In this document: one piece after another, positions 35,792 to 45,782 of the stretch
How the letters are laid out: the number at the start of each line of letters is the position of its first letter
How positions within the stretch are numbered: position 1 is the stretch's first letter
Origin: Sporosarcina obsidiansis
GTDB taxonomy: Bacteria > Bacillota > Bacilli > Bacillales_A > Planococcaceae
DNA length: 64,000 nucleotides
Reading direction: 5' to 3'
NCBI RefSeq assembly: GCF_009651005.1
Contig: NZ_WHVW01000006.1
Span: 118,490-182,489, forward strand
The notes under the pieces: model-generated
The model's database searches: none
What the model saw: only the letters and a program-made list of their open reading frames with translations
Told to the model about the DNA's origin: nothing
Made by a program: the position numbers and the translations under genes

Positions 35792-37612
35792 GTGACATTA
35801 CAAGTAACGAACAGTCCTTTTAGTGAAGAACAAGTGGAATTGCTGAATCGTTTGCTGCCTAATATTACGGAAGCGCAGCAAAATTGGCTGAGCGGGTATT
35901 TAACTGCGGTCAGTACAGCAACCTCGCCACTGATTGCGGCCGACGTAGCGGTATTGGATCGTCCTGCAGTGGAAGCACCGACTGTGGTGAAGGAAGTAAC
36001 TATTCTTTATGGTTCTCAAACAGGCAATGGGCAAGGAATTGCGGAACAAGTGGCTGCGAAGTTGAAAGAACAATCGTTTGATGTGACGATCCAGTCAATG
36101 AGTGATTTCAAACCGAATACATTGAAAAAGCTTGAGCATTTGTTATTGGTTGTCAGCACACATGGAGAAGGTGATCCACCTGATACTGCGTTGCCGTTTT
36201 ATGAATTTTTGCATGGGCGTCGTGCGCCAAAGTTGGATCATCTTCATTATTCCGTATTGGCACTTGGAGATAGCTCCTATGAATTTTTCTGTAAGACAGG
36301 AGCGGATTTTGATCAGAGATTAACAGAACTAGGTGCGACTCCATTGGCTCCGCGTGTAGATTGTGATTTAGATTATGACGAACCGGCCGCACAATGGTTA
36401 GCTGCAGTTGAAGTAGCATTGCAAATTCATACAGGGGGGCAGACTGCCACTAGTAGCGTAGCAGTTGAAAGTACTTCGTCCACTCCATATTCTCGAACTA
36501 ATCCATTTCAGGCAGAAGTGTTAGAAAACATTAATTTGAATGGCCGTGGTTCCAATAAAGAGACTCGTCATTTGGAACTTTCATTGGAAGGTTCAGGTTT
36601 GCACTATGAGCCAGGGGATAGTTTGGGGATTTTTCCTGAAAATAATTCCGAGTTAGTCGATAAGATTATTAGTAGTGGTAGTTGGAATGCGGAAGAGACA
36701 GTGGAAATTAATTCGAAAGGCGAACGGCGGGCGCTGCGTGTAGCATTGTTGAATCATTTTGAGATCACTGTCCTCACGAAGCCATTGTTAGAGAAATTGT
36801 CGAATTACTCTGAATCGGAAAGCTTGAAACAACTTCTAACTTCAGACCGGGCTGATGAATTACGAACCTATATTGAAGGCCGTGACTTGTTTGACGCCTT
36901 AACTGATTTCGGACCTGTTTCAGCATCAGAGCAGCAACTAGTCAGCATCCTGCGTAAACTACCGGCTAGACTTTATTCCATTGCTAGCAGCTTGCAGGCC
37001 AATCCGGATGAAGTCCATTTGACTATCGGTGTGGTGCGCTATGAGACACACGGACGTACTAGACAAGGCGTATGTTCCGTCCAGTGTGCAGAACATCTAC
37101 AGCCTGGTGATACACTGCCTGTCTATGTGCACAAGAATGAAAACTTCCGTCTTCCATCGAATTCTGAGACACCGATCATTATGATTGGACCAGGAACAGG
37201 AATCGCACCTTTCCGTTCATTCATTGAAGAACGAAGCGAGACAGGCGCAGAAGGAAAGTCTTGGCTGTTTTTTGGAGATCAGCATTATGTGACGGATTTT
37301 TATTATCAAACAGAATGGCAAAACTACGTGAAAGACGGCGTATTGACTCGCCTAGACGTGGCGTTTTCTAGAGATACCGAAGAAAAAGTGTATGTCCAAC
37401 ATCGCATGAAGGAATCAAGTCAAGAGCTTTATCAATGGATTGAAGATGGAGCGGTGATTTATGTCTGTGGAGATGAGCAAAATATGGCGAAGGATGTACA
37501 TGCGACGTTGTTGGAAATACTTCAGCAAGAAGGCGGCAAGTCATTGGAAGAAGCCGAGCAATTCATGACGCAATTAATTCAGGAAAAGCGTTACCAGCGG
37601 GATGTGTATTAA
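35792..37612 (+). CDS. cysJ: Sulfite reductase flavoprotein alpha subunit
   Basis: The 606-residue protein begins TLQVTNSPFSEEQVELLNRLLP, as in B. subtilis CysJ, then a flavodoxin domain (ILYGSQTGNGQGIAEQV, STHGEGDPPD, LALGDSSYEFFC), an FAD domain (RLYSIASS near 395, GVCSV near 425) and an NADPH domain (IMIGPGTGIAPFRSFIEER, YVCGDEQNMAKDVH). It passes electrons from NADPH through FAD and FMN to CysI. I use the GTG at 35792, eight bases after GAGGG, because it matches the B. subtilis start. cysI follows 31 bases downstream. Confidence 0.95.
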   Translation: MTLQVTNSPFSEEQVELLNRLLPNITEAQQNWLSGYLTAVSTATSPLIAADVAVLDRPAVEAPTVVKEVTILYGSQTGNGQGIAEQVAAKLKEQSFDVTIQSMSDFKPNTLKKLEHLLLVVSTHGEGDPPDTALPFYEFLHGRRAPKLDHLHYSVLALGDSSYEFFCKTGADFDQRLTELGATPLAPRVDCDLDYDEPAAQWLAAVEVALQIHTGGQTATSSVAVESTSSTPYSRTNPFQAEVLENINLNGRGSNKETRHLELSLEGSGLHYEPGDSLGIFPENNSELVDKIISSGSWNAEETVEINSKGERRALRVALLNHFEITVLTKPLLEKLSNYSESESLKQLLTSDRADELRTYIEGRDLFDALTDFGPVSASEQQLVSILRKLPARLYSIASSLQANPDEVHLTIGVVRYETHGRTRQGVCSVQCAEHLQPGDTLPVYVHKNENFRLPSNSETPIIMIGPGTGIAPFRSFIEERSETGAEGKSWLFFGDQHYVTDFYYQTEWQNYVKDGVLTRLDVAFSRDTEEKVYVQHRMKESSQELYQWIEDGAVIYVCGDEQNMAKDVHATLLEILQQEGGKSLEEAEQFMTQLIQEKRYQRDVY

Positions 37613-37643
37613 CGGAATTCAGTTCTGAAAGGAGAATGATGAA

Positions 37644-39371
37644 ATGACTTCAACAACAAGACCTGTCCATATACAAGACGGACCACCGAGTGATGTAGAA
37701 GAAATTAAAATTGAAAGTGATTATTTACGAGGAAATCTAATTCAAACGATGAAGGATTCCATCAGTGCGGGGATTCCAGAAGACGATAACCGCCTAATGA
37801 AATTTCACGGTAGCTATTTGCAGGATGATCGAGATTTACGGACGGAGAGACAGCGACAAAAGCTTGAACCTGCCTATCAATTTATGATTCGGGTCCGGAC
37901 ACCGGGTGGTTTTGCGACACCGAAACAATGGTTGGTGATGGACGAACTGGCACATAAATATGGGAATGGTACATTGAAACTAACTACACGCCAAGCGTTT
38001 CAAATGCATGGGATTTTAAAGTGGAATATGAAGAAGAATATCCAAGAGATGAACGACGCGTTATTAGATTCGATTGCAGCTTGTGGAGATGTAAACCGTA
38101 ATGTAATGTGTAGTCCAAATCCGAATGAATCCCCAGTCCATGAGGAAGTCTACGAATGGTCGAAGCGATTGAGTGAAGATTTACTGCCTCGGACGAACGC
38201 TTATCATGAGATCTGGCTAGATGGAGAAAAAGTGGTAGATAGCACAGAAGCTACAGAAGTAGAGCCAATCTACGGAGCCACCTATTTGCCAAGGAAATTC
38301 AAGATCGGGATTGCGGTTCCGCCAATGAATGACGTGGATGTATTCTCGCAGGATATCGGGTTGATTGCGATCGTAGAAAACGGTAAGCTGACTGGATTTA
38401 ATGTGGCGGTAGGCGGTGGAATGGGAATGGCACATGGAGATGAGCAGACGTATCCGCAGCTTGCTCGCCTCATTGGCTATACACCAGCAGATCAAGTCGT
38501 TGAAGTAGCGAAGCAGTTGATGATGATTCAACGTGATCATGGAAATCGCTCTGTACGAAAATATGCACGATTTAAATATACGATTGATGCGCGTGGACTA
38601 GATTGGCTGATCACAGAGCTTCATCAGCGATTAGGATGGGAACTGGATGAAGTTCGTCCCTATCATTTTGATCATACTGGGGATCGTTACGGTTGGGTGG
38701 AAGCGTCAAACGGACATTGGAATTACACGTTTTTTGTGGAGAATGGCCGGATTCGGGATACAGAAGGCTATCAATTAATGACCGCATTGCGTGAAATTGC
38801 AGAAATCCATACAGGCGATTTCCGACTCAGTCCAAACCAAAACTTAGTACTTGGCGATGTGACGACTCCGAAGAAAAAGGAAATAGAGGAGATCATTGCT
38901 CGCTATGAATTGGAATCTGCTACTTCCCAGTCCGCATTGCGTCGCAATTCTATGGCTTGTGTAGCTTTGCCTACATGCGGCTTGGCCATGGCGGAAGCGG
39001 AACGTTACTTGCCTTCATTGATTACGAAGATTGAAGGTTTACTAGATGAAGCAGGGCTTGGAGATGAAGAAATCGTGACACGTATGACGGGGTGCCCGAA
39101 TGGCTGTGCTCGCTCAGCGTTAGCAGAGATTGGCTTCATTGGAAAAGGACCAGGTAAGTATAATATGTACTTGGGTGGTGGCTTTGCTGGAGAACGACTG
39201 AGCAAAATCTATCGAGAAAATATTGGTGAGAAGGAAATTTTGGATGAGTTGCAGCCGATCCTGAATCGCTATGCAAAAGAACGGGAAACAGGTGAGCACT
39301 TCGGTGACTTTGTTATCCGTGCCGGGATTGTAGCAGCGACAACGGATGGTACGAACTTCCACACAGTGTAA
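37644..39371 (+). CDS. cysI: Sulfite reductase hemoprotein beta subunit
   Basis: The 575-residue enzyme has the two-fold nitrite/sulfite reductase repeat. The [4Fe-4S]-siroheme ligands are Cys439 and Cys445 in ACVALPTCG and Cys484 and Cys488 in [21 protein letters not shown] and [17 protein letters not shown] blocks are also present. It reduces sulfite to sulfide with electrons from CysJ. Its sirohaem comes from the sumT-sirB-sirC genes on the facing strand about 300 bases beyond its end. GAAAGGAG precedes the ATG. Confidence 0.96.
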   Translation: MTSTTRPVHIQDGPPSDVEEIKIESDYLRGNLIQTMKDSISAGIPEDDNRLMKFHGSYLQDDRDLRTERQRQKLEPAYQFMIRVRTPGGFATPKQWLVMDELAHKYGNGTLKLTTRQAFQMHGILKWNMKKNIQEMNDALLDSIAACGDVNRNVMCSPNPNESPVHEEVYEWSKRLSEDLLPRTNAYHEIWLDGEKVVDSTEATEVEPIYGATYLPRKFKIGIAVPPMNDVDVFSQDIGLIAIVENGKLTGFNVAVGGGMGMAHGDEQTYPQLARLIGYTPADQVVEVAKQLMMIQRDHGNRSVRKYARFKYTIDARGLDWLITELHQRLGWELDEVRPYHFDHTGDRYGWVEASNGHWNYTFFVENGRIRDTEGYQLMTALREIAEIHTGDFRLSPNQNLVLGDVTTPKKKEIEEIIARYELESATSQSALRRNSMACVALPTCGLAMAEAERYLPSLITKIEGLLDEAGLGDEEIVTRMTGCPNGCARSALAEIGFIGKGPGKYNMYLGGGFAGERLSKIYRENIGEKEILDELQPILNRYAKERETGEHFGDFVIRAGIVAATTDGTNFHTV

Positions 39372-39394
39372 GAGGGTAGATCCTGGGATAGAAG

Positions 39395-39444
39395 GTGCTA
39401 TTTGAGAAGTCATTTGTAACTGACTTCTTAGATAGCCCTTTTTG
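39395..39444 (+). terminator. Terminator of cysJI
   Basis: GCTAT and TGAGAAGTCA on the left pair with TGACTTCT and ATAGC on the right around TTTGTAAC, followed by CCTTTTTG. Confidence 0.8.
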
Positions 39445-39651
39445 TGTAGGATGAGCTATTTATTCATTTTAGGCTGTTTCTTCTAGATAGGAGAATGGCT
39501 CGGTGGGTGGCTAGTTTGGTTCGTTCCGTGCGATGTTTGGATCGGTGCGGCTAGGCTAATGCGCGGTCCAGAGAATTTTGGATCGGTTAGGAGGCACTTT
39601 AGCGCGGTGCAACTTTACTTTGGCTCGTTCCTCTTTTTATAATAGAAATAA
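39445..39651. other. Convergent intergenic stretch between cysI and sirC
   Basis: About 200 bases between the two terminators are noticeably richer in G (GGCTCGGTGGGTGGC, GATCGGTGCGGCTAGGC) than their surroundings and contain no reading frame with a ribosome binding site. The phrase GGATCGGT occurs twice, near 39540 and 39582. It looks like non-coding, possibly decayed sequence. Confidence 0.35.
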
Positions 39652-39688
39652 AAAAGCAAGTAAGAGCAAATTTCTCTTACTTGCTTTT
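39652..39688 (-). terminator. Terminator of the cysH operon, overlapping the sirC stop
   Basis: AAAAGCAAGTAAGAG pairs perfectly with CTCTTACTTGCTTTT. On the minus strand the stem covers the last codons of sirC and ends in TTTTTATTTC. Confidence 0.85.
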
Positions 39689-40330
39689 CAACGTCTCTAT
39701 GTTTTCATGTTCGCTAGGAAAGGCATGCTGCAATTCATTCATAAACGTTTGACGTTCTTCATTATCATGTAAGTAGATTGGTTCAATGGCTTCTTTTAGC
39801 CATTTTCTACGCTCTGCACGATCTGTAATTTGTTGTTTTACGTAGTGACGGACGTCAGCCAGGAAATCTAAGTAGTCCTCATATCGTTCGTCATACTGCT
39901 CGGCAATATCGGTGCGTATTTTCTTTGCTAGCGAAGGGCTAGCCCCACTAGTGGATACACTAATGACTAATTTACCGCGTGACATGACAGCGGGAATCTG
40001 GGCGGTTCCTAGAGACGGATTGGAGGCATGGACGACTAGTTTGCCAGCTTCTTTTAATTGGCGGGCCAGTTCGTCGTTTACCTTTTCATTATCAGTTACT
40101 AACAAGGTTAAAAACGCGTCTGCTACATCTTCCCACTCCGCTTCTTTAGAGACGAGTCTGACTGCACCTTTTCGCGCTAGTGTAAGGAGGGACGGATGAA
40201 ATGCAGGGCTGACTACAGTCGGACGGATACCGAATCTGTGCAAATTAAGTACTTTATGATAGGCGACAGATCCTCCACCAATCAATGTCACTTTAGAATC
40301 TCTCAAGTTCTCAAGCATGATGGGAAACAT
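39677..40330 (-). CDS. sirC: Precorrin-2 dehydrogenase (siroheme synthase domain)
   Basis: The 217-residue protein begins MFPIMLENLRDSKVTLIGGGSVAYHKVLNL, a Rossmann NAD site with the Met8p/CysG N-terminal pattern, followed by ASNPSLGTAQIPAVMSRGKLVISVSTSGASPSLAKKIR. It oxidises precorrin-2 to sirohydrochlorin, like B. subtilis YlnF. The ATG at 40330 follows AAAGGAAG. It overlaps the end of sirB by 20 bases and is the last gene of the operon. Confidence 0.93.
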   Translation of the reverse strand: MFPIMLENLRDSKVTLIGGGSVAYHKVLNLHRFGIRPTVVSPAFHPSLLTLARKGAVRLVSKEAEWEDVADAFLTLLVTDNEKVNDELARQLKEAGKLVVHASNPSLGTAQIPAVMSRGKLVISVSTSGASPSLAKKIRTDIAEQYDERYEDYLDFLADVRHYVKQQITDRAERRKWLKEAIEPIYLHDNEERQTFMNELQHAFPSEHENIETLKSK

Positions 40331-41072
40331 GGAGTTCGCACTTCCTTTCTGCGGCTTCATTTGCCCGTTCAATCAATATCGTATGAATCGCAGGATCATA
40401 ACCCAGTGCTGGGCAAAGATGAATAGTAGTAGATGTGTTCAATTTCTTTAGACTGCGCTCAATTGTTTTCATTAAAATACCTGTAAACAAGAGATACGGC
40501 AAGATATAGAGGTTGGATGGCTGTTCGTCCAACAATCTTTCCAGTTCCTCTTCATAGGATGGTTCACAGGCTGCCAAAAAGCCGATACTCACATGACTCA
40601 AACCTGTTTTCTCTTGAAATAATTTTTTGATTTCTGCGAAGTCTTCTTTTGTTGTTGGATCGCTGCTTCCGCGTCCAATTAGCAAAATAGTAGCATCTTC
40701 AGCGATCTCTTTTGACGTTTCATGAAGTCGCTGGATCAATACATCGCTCATTCGCTCATCGACGCCAATTGGATCTCCATAATAAAGGGGGACATCTGGA
40801 TAATGCATCATGATTTCCCGTAATTCTTGTGGAATGTCTACATTGGCGTGACCTGCTCGCAGTAACAAGAATGGTATCGCGACAATCTCCGTCGCTCCAC
40901 GTTCAATACAGCGAGCAATCCCTTGTGCAATTGATGGCTCAGCTAATTCCAAGAAACAAGCCTCCTGGATAGGTGCCGCATTCGTTTTTATTGTTTTCTC
41001 AATGAACGCCAAAGCAGCCTGCTGTCCTGACTTTACGCGGCTGCCGTGGCAAATATATAGGATCGCCCTCAT
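40311..41072 (-). CDS. sirB: Sirohydrochlorin ferrochelatase
   Basis: This is a 253-residue chelatase of the CbiX/SirB class with two repeats. LYICHGSRVKSGQ starts the first, with the metal-binding His, and LLLRAGHANVDIP contains the second His; LLIGRGSSDP starts the second repeat. It inserts iron into sirohydrochlorin to give sirohaem, as B. subtilis YlnE does. The start overlaps the sumT stop by four bases. The length suits SirB better than the short CbiX of archaea. Confidence 0.92.
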   Translation of the reverse strand: MRAILYICHGSRVKSGQQAALAFIEKTIKTNAAPIQEACFLELAEPSIAQGIARCIERGATEIVAIPFLLLRAGHANVDIPQELREIMMHYPDVPLYYGDPIGVDERMSDVLIQRLHETSKEIAEDATILLIGRGSSDPTTKEDFAEIKKLFQEKTGLSHVSIGFLAACEPSYEEELERLLDEQPSNLYILPYLLFTGILMKTIERSLKKLNTSTTIHLCPALGYDPAIHTILIERANEAAERKCELHVSHHA

Positions 41073-41845
41073 ACCATCGCCTCGTGTAGACGACGTCCTT
41101 CATGTGACTCTTCAAACCATTGCAATTCATCGCGTAAGCGGACTACTTCACCGATAACAATCATGCTAGGATTTATTACATTTTCCTTCTTTGCGATTTC
41201 AGTCATTGTACTGAGCGTAGCTGTAACCGTGCGTTGAGTGTCTGTCGTTCCCCAATGTATGAATGCAACAGGGGTATTCGGGTCTTTCCCGTGGTTGATC
41301 AATTGTTTTTGGATATAAGGAAGGTTGCTGACTCCCATGTAAATAGCAAGTGTATCGATCCCTTTTGCCAGGGCTCGCCATTTTTCCTCTTCTTCAACAC
41401 CTTCTTTTCGGTGGCCAGTCACAATCGCAAATGAAGCGCTGTAATCCCTATGTGTTACAGGAATACCTGCATAAGCAGGAGCTGCGATTCCGGATGTAAT
41501 ACCCGGAATCACTTCGAATGGGATGTGGTGCTCTACCGCAAACTTTGCTTCTTCACCGCCGCGACCAAAGATAAATGGATCGCCGCCCTTAAGACGTACG
41601 ACTTGCTTACCAAGCTTTGCATGTTTGACCAATAAGTAATTGATCATGTCTTGTTGAACAAAATGATGCTTCGGTAGCTTACCAACAAAAATTAACTCTG
41701 CATCTGGTTTTGCATAGTGCAGGATTTCTTGGTTGATCAGTCTGTCATAAAGAATCACATCTGCTTGCTGTATCGCTTTTACTGCTTTGACGGTCAATAA
41801 ATCAGGATCACCTGGACCTGCACCGACTAACCACACTTTTCCCAT
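41069..41845 (-). CDS. sumT: Uroporphyrinogen-III C-methyltransferase
   Basis: The 258-residue tetrapyrrole methylase has VWLVGAGPGDPDLLTVKA at the N-terminus, VVRLKGGDPFIFGRGGEE near residue 83 and VIPGITSGIAAPAYAGIPVTHR, the SAM and substrate motifs of SumT/CobA. It adds two methyl groups to uroporphyrinogen III to make precorrin-2. The ATG at 41845 is eight bases after AAGGAG. It lies 12 bases after cysC and matches B. subtilis YlnD in size. Confidence 0.94.
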   Translation of the reverse strand: MGKVWLVGAGPGDPDLLTVKAVKAIQQADVILYDRLINQEILHYAKPDAELIFVGKLPKHHFVQQDMINYLLVKHAKLGKQVVRLKGGDPFIFGRGGEEAKFAVEHHIPFEVIPGITSGIAAPAYAGIPVTHRDYSASFAIVTGHRKEGVEEEEKWRALAKGIDTLAIYMGVSNLPYIQKQLINHGKDPNTPVAFIHWGTTDTQRTVTATLSTMTEIAKKENVINPSMIVIGEVVRLRDELQWFEESHEGRRLHEAMV

Positions 41846-41857
41846 TCCAATCACTCC

Positions 41858-42454
41858 TTAATTAATCCATTTTTTGTCACGTAAATAGCCGATTAATTGC
41901 TCGACACATTCTTCTACTGTAAATTTGTCAGTTTCCAATGTTAGTTCTGGTTTTATAGGTGCTTCATAAGGAGACGAAATTCCAGTAAACTCCGGAATTA
42001 CGCCAGCGCGTGCTTTCTCATACAAACCTTTAGGATCACGTTGCTCACATGCATCCAATGGACAGCTAATATAGACTTCTACAAATTCATCTTCTTCCAC
42101 TAAACGTCTTACACTGTCTCGATCTTCTTGAAAAGGGGAGATGAATGCAGTGAAAACGAGTTGACCGCTATCAATAAATAATTTGGCGACTTCTCCGATT
42201 CTACGGATATTTTCTTTTCGGGCTTCATCTGAAAATCCAAGATCGCTGTTCAATCCATGACGCACATTGTCACCATCCAACACATACGTATTCGCACCAA
42301 GATCATGTAACCGACGAGCAGCTGCATTGGCGATTGTGGACTTTCCTGACCCCGACAGACCGGTGAAATAAAGAACAGCGCTGTGGTGACGATTTTTTGC
42401 CCGTTGTTCTTTCTTTGTTACCAATTGTTCATGCCATACAATATTCTTTGACAT
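41858..42454 (-). CDS. cysC: Adenylylsulfate kinase
   Basis: This is a 198-residue P-loop kinase with [13 protein letters not shown] near residue 33, [17 protein letters not shown] near 60 and [13 protein letters not shown] near 104, the APS kinase pattern. It phosphorylates APS to PAPS. GAGGAGAG precedes the ATG. It follows sat by 12 bases, so Sat and CysC act in sequence. Confidence 0.95.
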   Translation of the reverse strand: MSKNIVWHEQLVTKKEQRAKNRHHSAVLYFTGLSGSGKSTIANAAARRLHDLGANTYVLDGDNVRHGLNSDLGFSDEARKENIRRIGEVAKLFIDSGQLVFTAFISPFQEDRDSVRRLVEEDEFVEVYISCPLDACEQRDPKGLYEKARAGVIPEFTGISSPYEAPIKPELTLETDKFTVEECVEQLIGYLRDKKWIN

Positions 42455-42466
42455 ACCGCTCTCTCC

Positions 42467-43609
42467 TCACTTCACCAATTCTGTTTGCTGTAAGCCTTTA
42501 ATCAGAACATCAACTACTTCTTTGCGACTGAATTCTGCTGGAGGAAGAACACCATTTTTCAGCATTTCACGTACTTTCGTTCCGGACAGAATCACATGAT
42601 GTTCGTTGGAATGCGGGCAAGTTTTCGGTGTCGCCATATTGCCGCAAGCAGTACAATAAAAGCTGTGTTCAAAGAACAGAAGCGTAATGCCAATTTCTTC
42701 TGCAGTGAAATTCGAGAAAATTTCCTGAGCTTCATACGTGCCATAGTAGTCGCCGACACCGGCATGATCGCGACCGACAATGAAGTGTGTGCAGCCATAA
42801 TTTTTTCTCACGAGTGCATGGAAAATGGCTTCACGAGGACCGGCGTAACGCATTGCAGCAGGGAAGACAGCTAACTTCACACGATCTTCCGGATAATAAT
42901 CTCGCAATAATACTTGATAGCTTTCCATGCGGACGTCAGCCGGAATGTCATCGGATTTCGTTTCCCCTACGAGCGGATTTAATAAGAGAGCATCGACAAT
43001 TTCAAGCGCGGTCTTCTGAATATACTCATGCGCGCGGTGAACAGGATTACGTGTCTGAAAGCCAACAATACGCTTCCACCCATTCGCAGCAAAGGCCTGA
43101 CGAGTTTCTGCTGGATCAAAATAAAATTCAGCAAATGCTTTTCGTTCAATCCGTTTGATCAGTTTAATGGGGCCTCCCAGGTACACATGCCCTCGTTCCA
43201 ATAGTTTGGCAACACCTGGATGTTCACGTTCCACTGTTTTGTAAACTTTCTCTGCTTCCAGTTGCTGATCGGGTTCAAAAATATCAGTAATCGTGAGCGT
43301 CCCATAAATATCACCTTCATACTCCAATAACACGGTTTCACCCAGTGAATACAGAGAACCATCCTTAACAGGTAATGTGATCGGTAAGCTCCAGACGGTA
43401 CCATTTGCTAATCTCATATCGTTGACAACTGATTGATAATCAGCAGATGATAGAAATCCTGTTAACGGACTGTATGCACCTGTAGCGATTAATTCTAAAT
43501 CGCTAACTGCTGTTGCATCGATAGAAATGGTTTTCTTAAGTCCATCAATTGAAAGAGAAGGGTCGAATAAGTTTACTAAACTGCCGCCGTGTGGTTGTAT
43601 CGTTGTCAT
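42467..43609 (-). CDS. sat: Sulfate adenylyltransferase (ATP sulfurylase)
   Basis: The 380-residue enzyme has [17 protein letters not shown] near residue 190 (the QxRNxxHxxH motif), the [12 protein letters not shown] loop near 270 and a C-terminal zinc-type CxxC cluster in [16 protein letters not shown]. It activates sulfate to [12 protein letters not shown] at the N-terminus matches B. subtilis Sat. The ATG at 43609 follows AAGGATAGGTG. It lies 64 bases after cysH; the cysP sulfate permease gene that separates cysH and sat in B. subtilis is absent. Confidence 0.96.
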   Translation of the reverse strand: MTTIQPHGGSLVNLFDPSLSIDGLKKTISIDATAVSDLELIATGAYSPLTGFLSSADYQSVVNDMRLANGTVWSLPITLPVKDGSLYSLGETVLLEYEGDIYGTLTITDIFEPDQQLEAEKVYKTVEREHPGVAKLLERGHVYLGGPIKLIKRIERKAFAEFYFDPAETRQAFAANGWKRIVGFQTRNPVHRAHEYIQKTALEIVDALLLNPLVGETKSDDIPADVRMESYQVLLRDYYPEDRVKLAVFPAAMRYAGPREAIFHALVRKNYGCTHFIVGRDHAGVGDYYGTYEAQEIFSNFTAEEIGITLLFFEHSFYCTACGNMATPKTCPHSNEHHVILSGTKVREMLKNGVLPPAEFSRKEVVDVLIKGLQQTELVK

Positions 43610-43673
43610 TTTTAACACCTATCCTTTTATTTAATTAGTCATATAGAAATACTAGGTTTTATATCGAAATTTT

Positions 43674-44384
43674 TTACGGAGTATGCAGACCACATTCCGT
43701 CTTGCCGCTTCCTGTCCAGCGACCTGAACGTAAGTCTTCTTCGCTGTATGCAGGTTTTGTGCAATTGGCACAGCCAATGCTTGGATACCCTTGATCATGG
43801 AGTACGTTGTAATCGAGTTGGTGTTTATGGGCAAATCTCCACACATCTTTCCACGTCCAATGAATGAGCGGGCATACTTTAATCTTTTTGAAGCGCTGAT
43901 CCAAATTTAAATATTCAGTAGCTTGCCGAGTTTCCGATTGCTCTCTGCGCAATCCCGAAATCCAAGCAGTCGAAGGGGCAATTGCTTGCTCTAAAGGTTT
44001 AATTTTTCGTAAGTCACAGCATTGATTTGGATTGGTTTTCCAAAGATCCACGCCATATTGGTCTGATTGTTCATCAATTGTTAATGCGGGTTGCTGCATA
44101 TGAATCTGGAGCTGTGGATAACGTTTCTTCACTTTTTCGATTGTTTCATATGTTTCTTTGAAATGATAGTTGGTGTCTAGGAAGATTATTTTGGCATCTG
44201 CCTTCACGCGGGAAATTAATTCAAGCAATACGATTCCTTCAATACCGAAACTACAAGCGTACACTAGCTTTTCTCCATAATGATCGTACGCCCATTGCAA
44301 TACCTCTGATGCCCCCTTTGTTTCAGAATCAGTTGGAAACTCCGGTAATGTGGGAGTGTCTTTCCATGATTCAAATGTGATCAT
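43674..44384 (-). CDS. cysH: PAPS/APS reductase with [4Fe-4S] cysteine set
   Basis: The 236-residue protein has YACSFGIEGIVLLEL (PP-loop type nucleotide region), FLDTNYHFKETYET, and the cysteine pairs CC in NQCCDLRK and CxxC in IGCANCTKPA that mark the iron-sulfur containing CysH class, followed by the catalytic C-terminal GKTECGLH. It reduces PAPS (or APS) to sulfite with thioredoxin. GAGGGGATGG precedes the ATG. It is the first gene of cysH-sat-cysC-sumT-sirB-sirC. The cysteine set means APS as well as PAPS may be used, in which case CysC could be partly dispensable. Confidence 0.94.
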   Translation of the reverse strand: MITFESWKDTPTLPEFPTDSETKGASEVLQWAYDHYGEKLVYACSFGIEGIVLLELISRVKADAKIIFLDTNYHFKETYETIEKVKKRYPQLQIHMQQPALTIDEQSDQYGVDLWKTNPNQCCDLRKIKPLEQAIAPSTAWISGLRREQSETRQATEYLNLDQRFKKIKVCPLIHWTWKDVWRFAHKHQLDYNVLHDQGYPSIGCANCTKPAYSEEDLRSGRWTGSGKTECGLHTP

Positions 44385-44417
44385 TCCATCCCCTCGCTCA
44401 CTTTTTATATTTCCTTT

Positions 44418-44445
44418 AGTTTACCAGAGAATTAAAAATAGTCAA
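44418..44445 (-). promoter_or_regulatory. Sigma-A promoter of the cysH operon
   Basis: On the minus strand TTGACT and TAAACT are separated by 16 bases, about 35 bases before the cysH ATG. Confidence 0.6.
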
Positions 44446-45010
44446 TACAAATTAGAATAGTAGGGTTTGAAAATTAGATTTTTCTATTAATGGAAGTGTG
44501 AGATGAGTGTTGCTGTTATCGCTGACCTCGCAGTTGTGCCTTCGTTGGTGTTTAGTATCTTTATGTAAAACCATTTCATTCTGTTACTGGTTTAGTTGGA
44601 GGTATCATCTTGTTGTGTAGAGTGAGTGGTCCTAGTACCGCTACGGCGCTTTCGGGATTGCCTTACGCCTGGAGCCAACAAGCAAAGGGTGCTAGTTGTC
44701 TCCTAGCTTCGGCTGACCCCGCAGTTGCGCCTTCGCTAGTGAGTGGTATCTGTATGTAAAGCCAATTCAATCTGAGACATTTTCAGTTGAAGCTATCTTT
44801 ACCTGATCTTGTAAGGTGAGTGGTTCTTGTATCGGTGCGAGATTGCATTTGCTAGAGAGTGTGAGTGTTAGGTAAGGTCTTTCTGTTTTTTTGCTTATCT
44901 CTAAAGTCAAAATTAACTTCCAACGTTTTTTACTTTTCATGTCAAATCTCTATTGGTATACTAAAAGATAGAAGTAAACCATTCTAACTAAAGGAAAGAG
45001 TGTGCACCGA
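44446..45010. other. Long intergenic region between cysH and the YebC-like gene
   Basis: Beyond the cysH promoter this region holds the direct repeat pair at 44521-44839, separated by a GC-richer stretch with GCCTTACGCCTGGAGCC. No reading frame with a ribosome binding site was found. The promoter for the YebC-like gene probably lies in its last 150 bases; a TATACT-like element near 44956 is the best -10 candidate but lacks a clear -35. Confidence 0.4.
44521..44839. repeat. Pair of diverged ~128-bp direct repeats
   Basis: Copy 1 (44521-44648) and copy 2 (44712-44839) share long blocks: GCTGACC-CGCAGTTG-GCCTTCG, GTATCT-TATGTAAA-CCA, AGTTG-AG-TATC and GTGAGTGGT-CT-GTA. Identity is roughly three in four by eye. 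The 63-base segment between them is unique. No coding potential is seen. Confidence 0.7.
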
Positions 45011-45727
45011 ATGGGCCGTAAATGGAATAATATTAAAGAGAAAAAAGCGTCTAAGGATGCGAATACTAGTAGGATCTATGCGAAGTTTGGACGGGAAATT
45101 TATGTAGCAGCCAAACAAGGTGATCCCAATCCTGAATCTAACCAAGCGCTGAAGTTCGTGCTGGAGCGCGCTAAAACATACAGTGTTCCGAAAGCGATTA
45201 TCGACCGTGCGATAGAAAAGGCAAAAGGTGGCGGTGATGAAAACTTTGATGAGCTCCGCTATGAAGGCTTTGGAGTCAATGGCTCGATGGTCATCGTGGA
45301 TGCGCTAACGAATAACGTCAATCGAACTGCCTCTGAAGTGCGGGCGGCTTTCGGGAAAAATGGTGGAAACATGGGGGTCAGCGGTTCTGTTGCCTATATG
45401 TTCGATCCCTCTGCAATTATCGGTCTTGAAGGAAAGACTGCTGACGAAGTATTGGATTTATTGCTCGAAGCAGATGTAGAAGTGCGCGATATTGAAGAGC
45501 AAGATGATCAGGTGCTTGTCTATGCAGAACCATCTCAGTTCCACGAAGTGCAAGAAGCGTTTCGTCAAGCAGGCGTGACCGAATTCACTGTTGCGGAACT
45601 TACTATGATCGCGCAAAATGAAATTTCGTTGGATGAAGAAGCGCAAGCGCAGTTTGAAAAAATGATCGATGCACTAGACGATTTGGAAGACGTTCAGCAA
45701 GTTCATCATAATGTAGACTTAGCGTAA
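45011..45727 (+). CDS. YebC/PmpR family DNA-binding protein (YeeI-like)
   Basis: The 238-residue protein begins [20 protein letters not shown], the start of the YebC family, and has [28 protein letters not shown] and [19 protein letters not shown]. Family members are transcription regulators or, as shown more recently for some, translation factors that help ribosomes at proline stretches. The sequence and length match B. subtilis YeeI more than YrbC. The ATG at 45011 follows AAAGGAAAG. It is monocistronic. Confidence 0.92.
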   Translation: MGRKWNNIKEKKASKDANTSRIYAKFGREIYVAAKQGDPNPESNQALKFVLERAKTYSVPKAIIDRAIEKAKGGGDENFDELRYEGFGVNGSMVIVDALTNNVNRTASEVRAAFGKNGGNMGVSGSVAYMFDPSAIIGLEGKTADEVLDLLLEADVEVRDIEEQDDQVLVYAEPSQFHEVQEAFRQAGVTEFTVAELTMIAQNEISLDEEAQAQFEKMIDALDDLEDVQQVHHNVDLA

Positions 45728-45772
45728 AAAAAGCAGTTGCTTCTCACTCCGAGTAGCAACTGCTTTTTTTTG
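45726..45772. terminator. Bidirectional terminator
   Basis: AAAAGCAGTTGCT pairs with AGCAACTGCTTTT around a short loop, with A and T runs outside. It ends the YebC-like gene and the minus-strand gene at 45783. Confidence 0.88.
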
Positions 45773-45782
45773 TGCGAATTGC

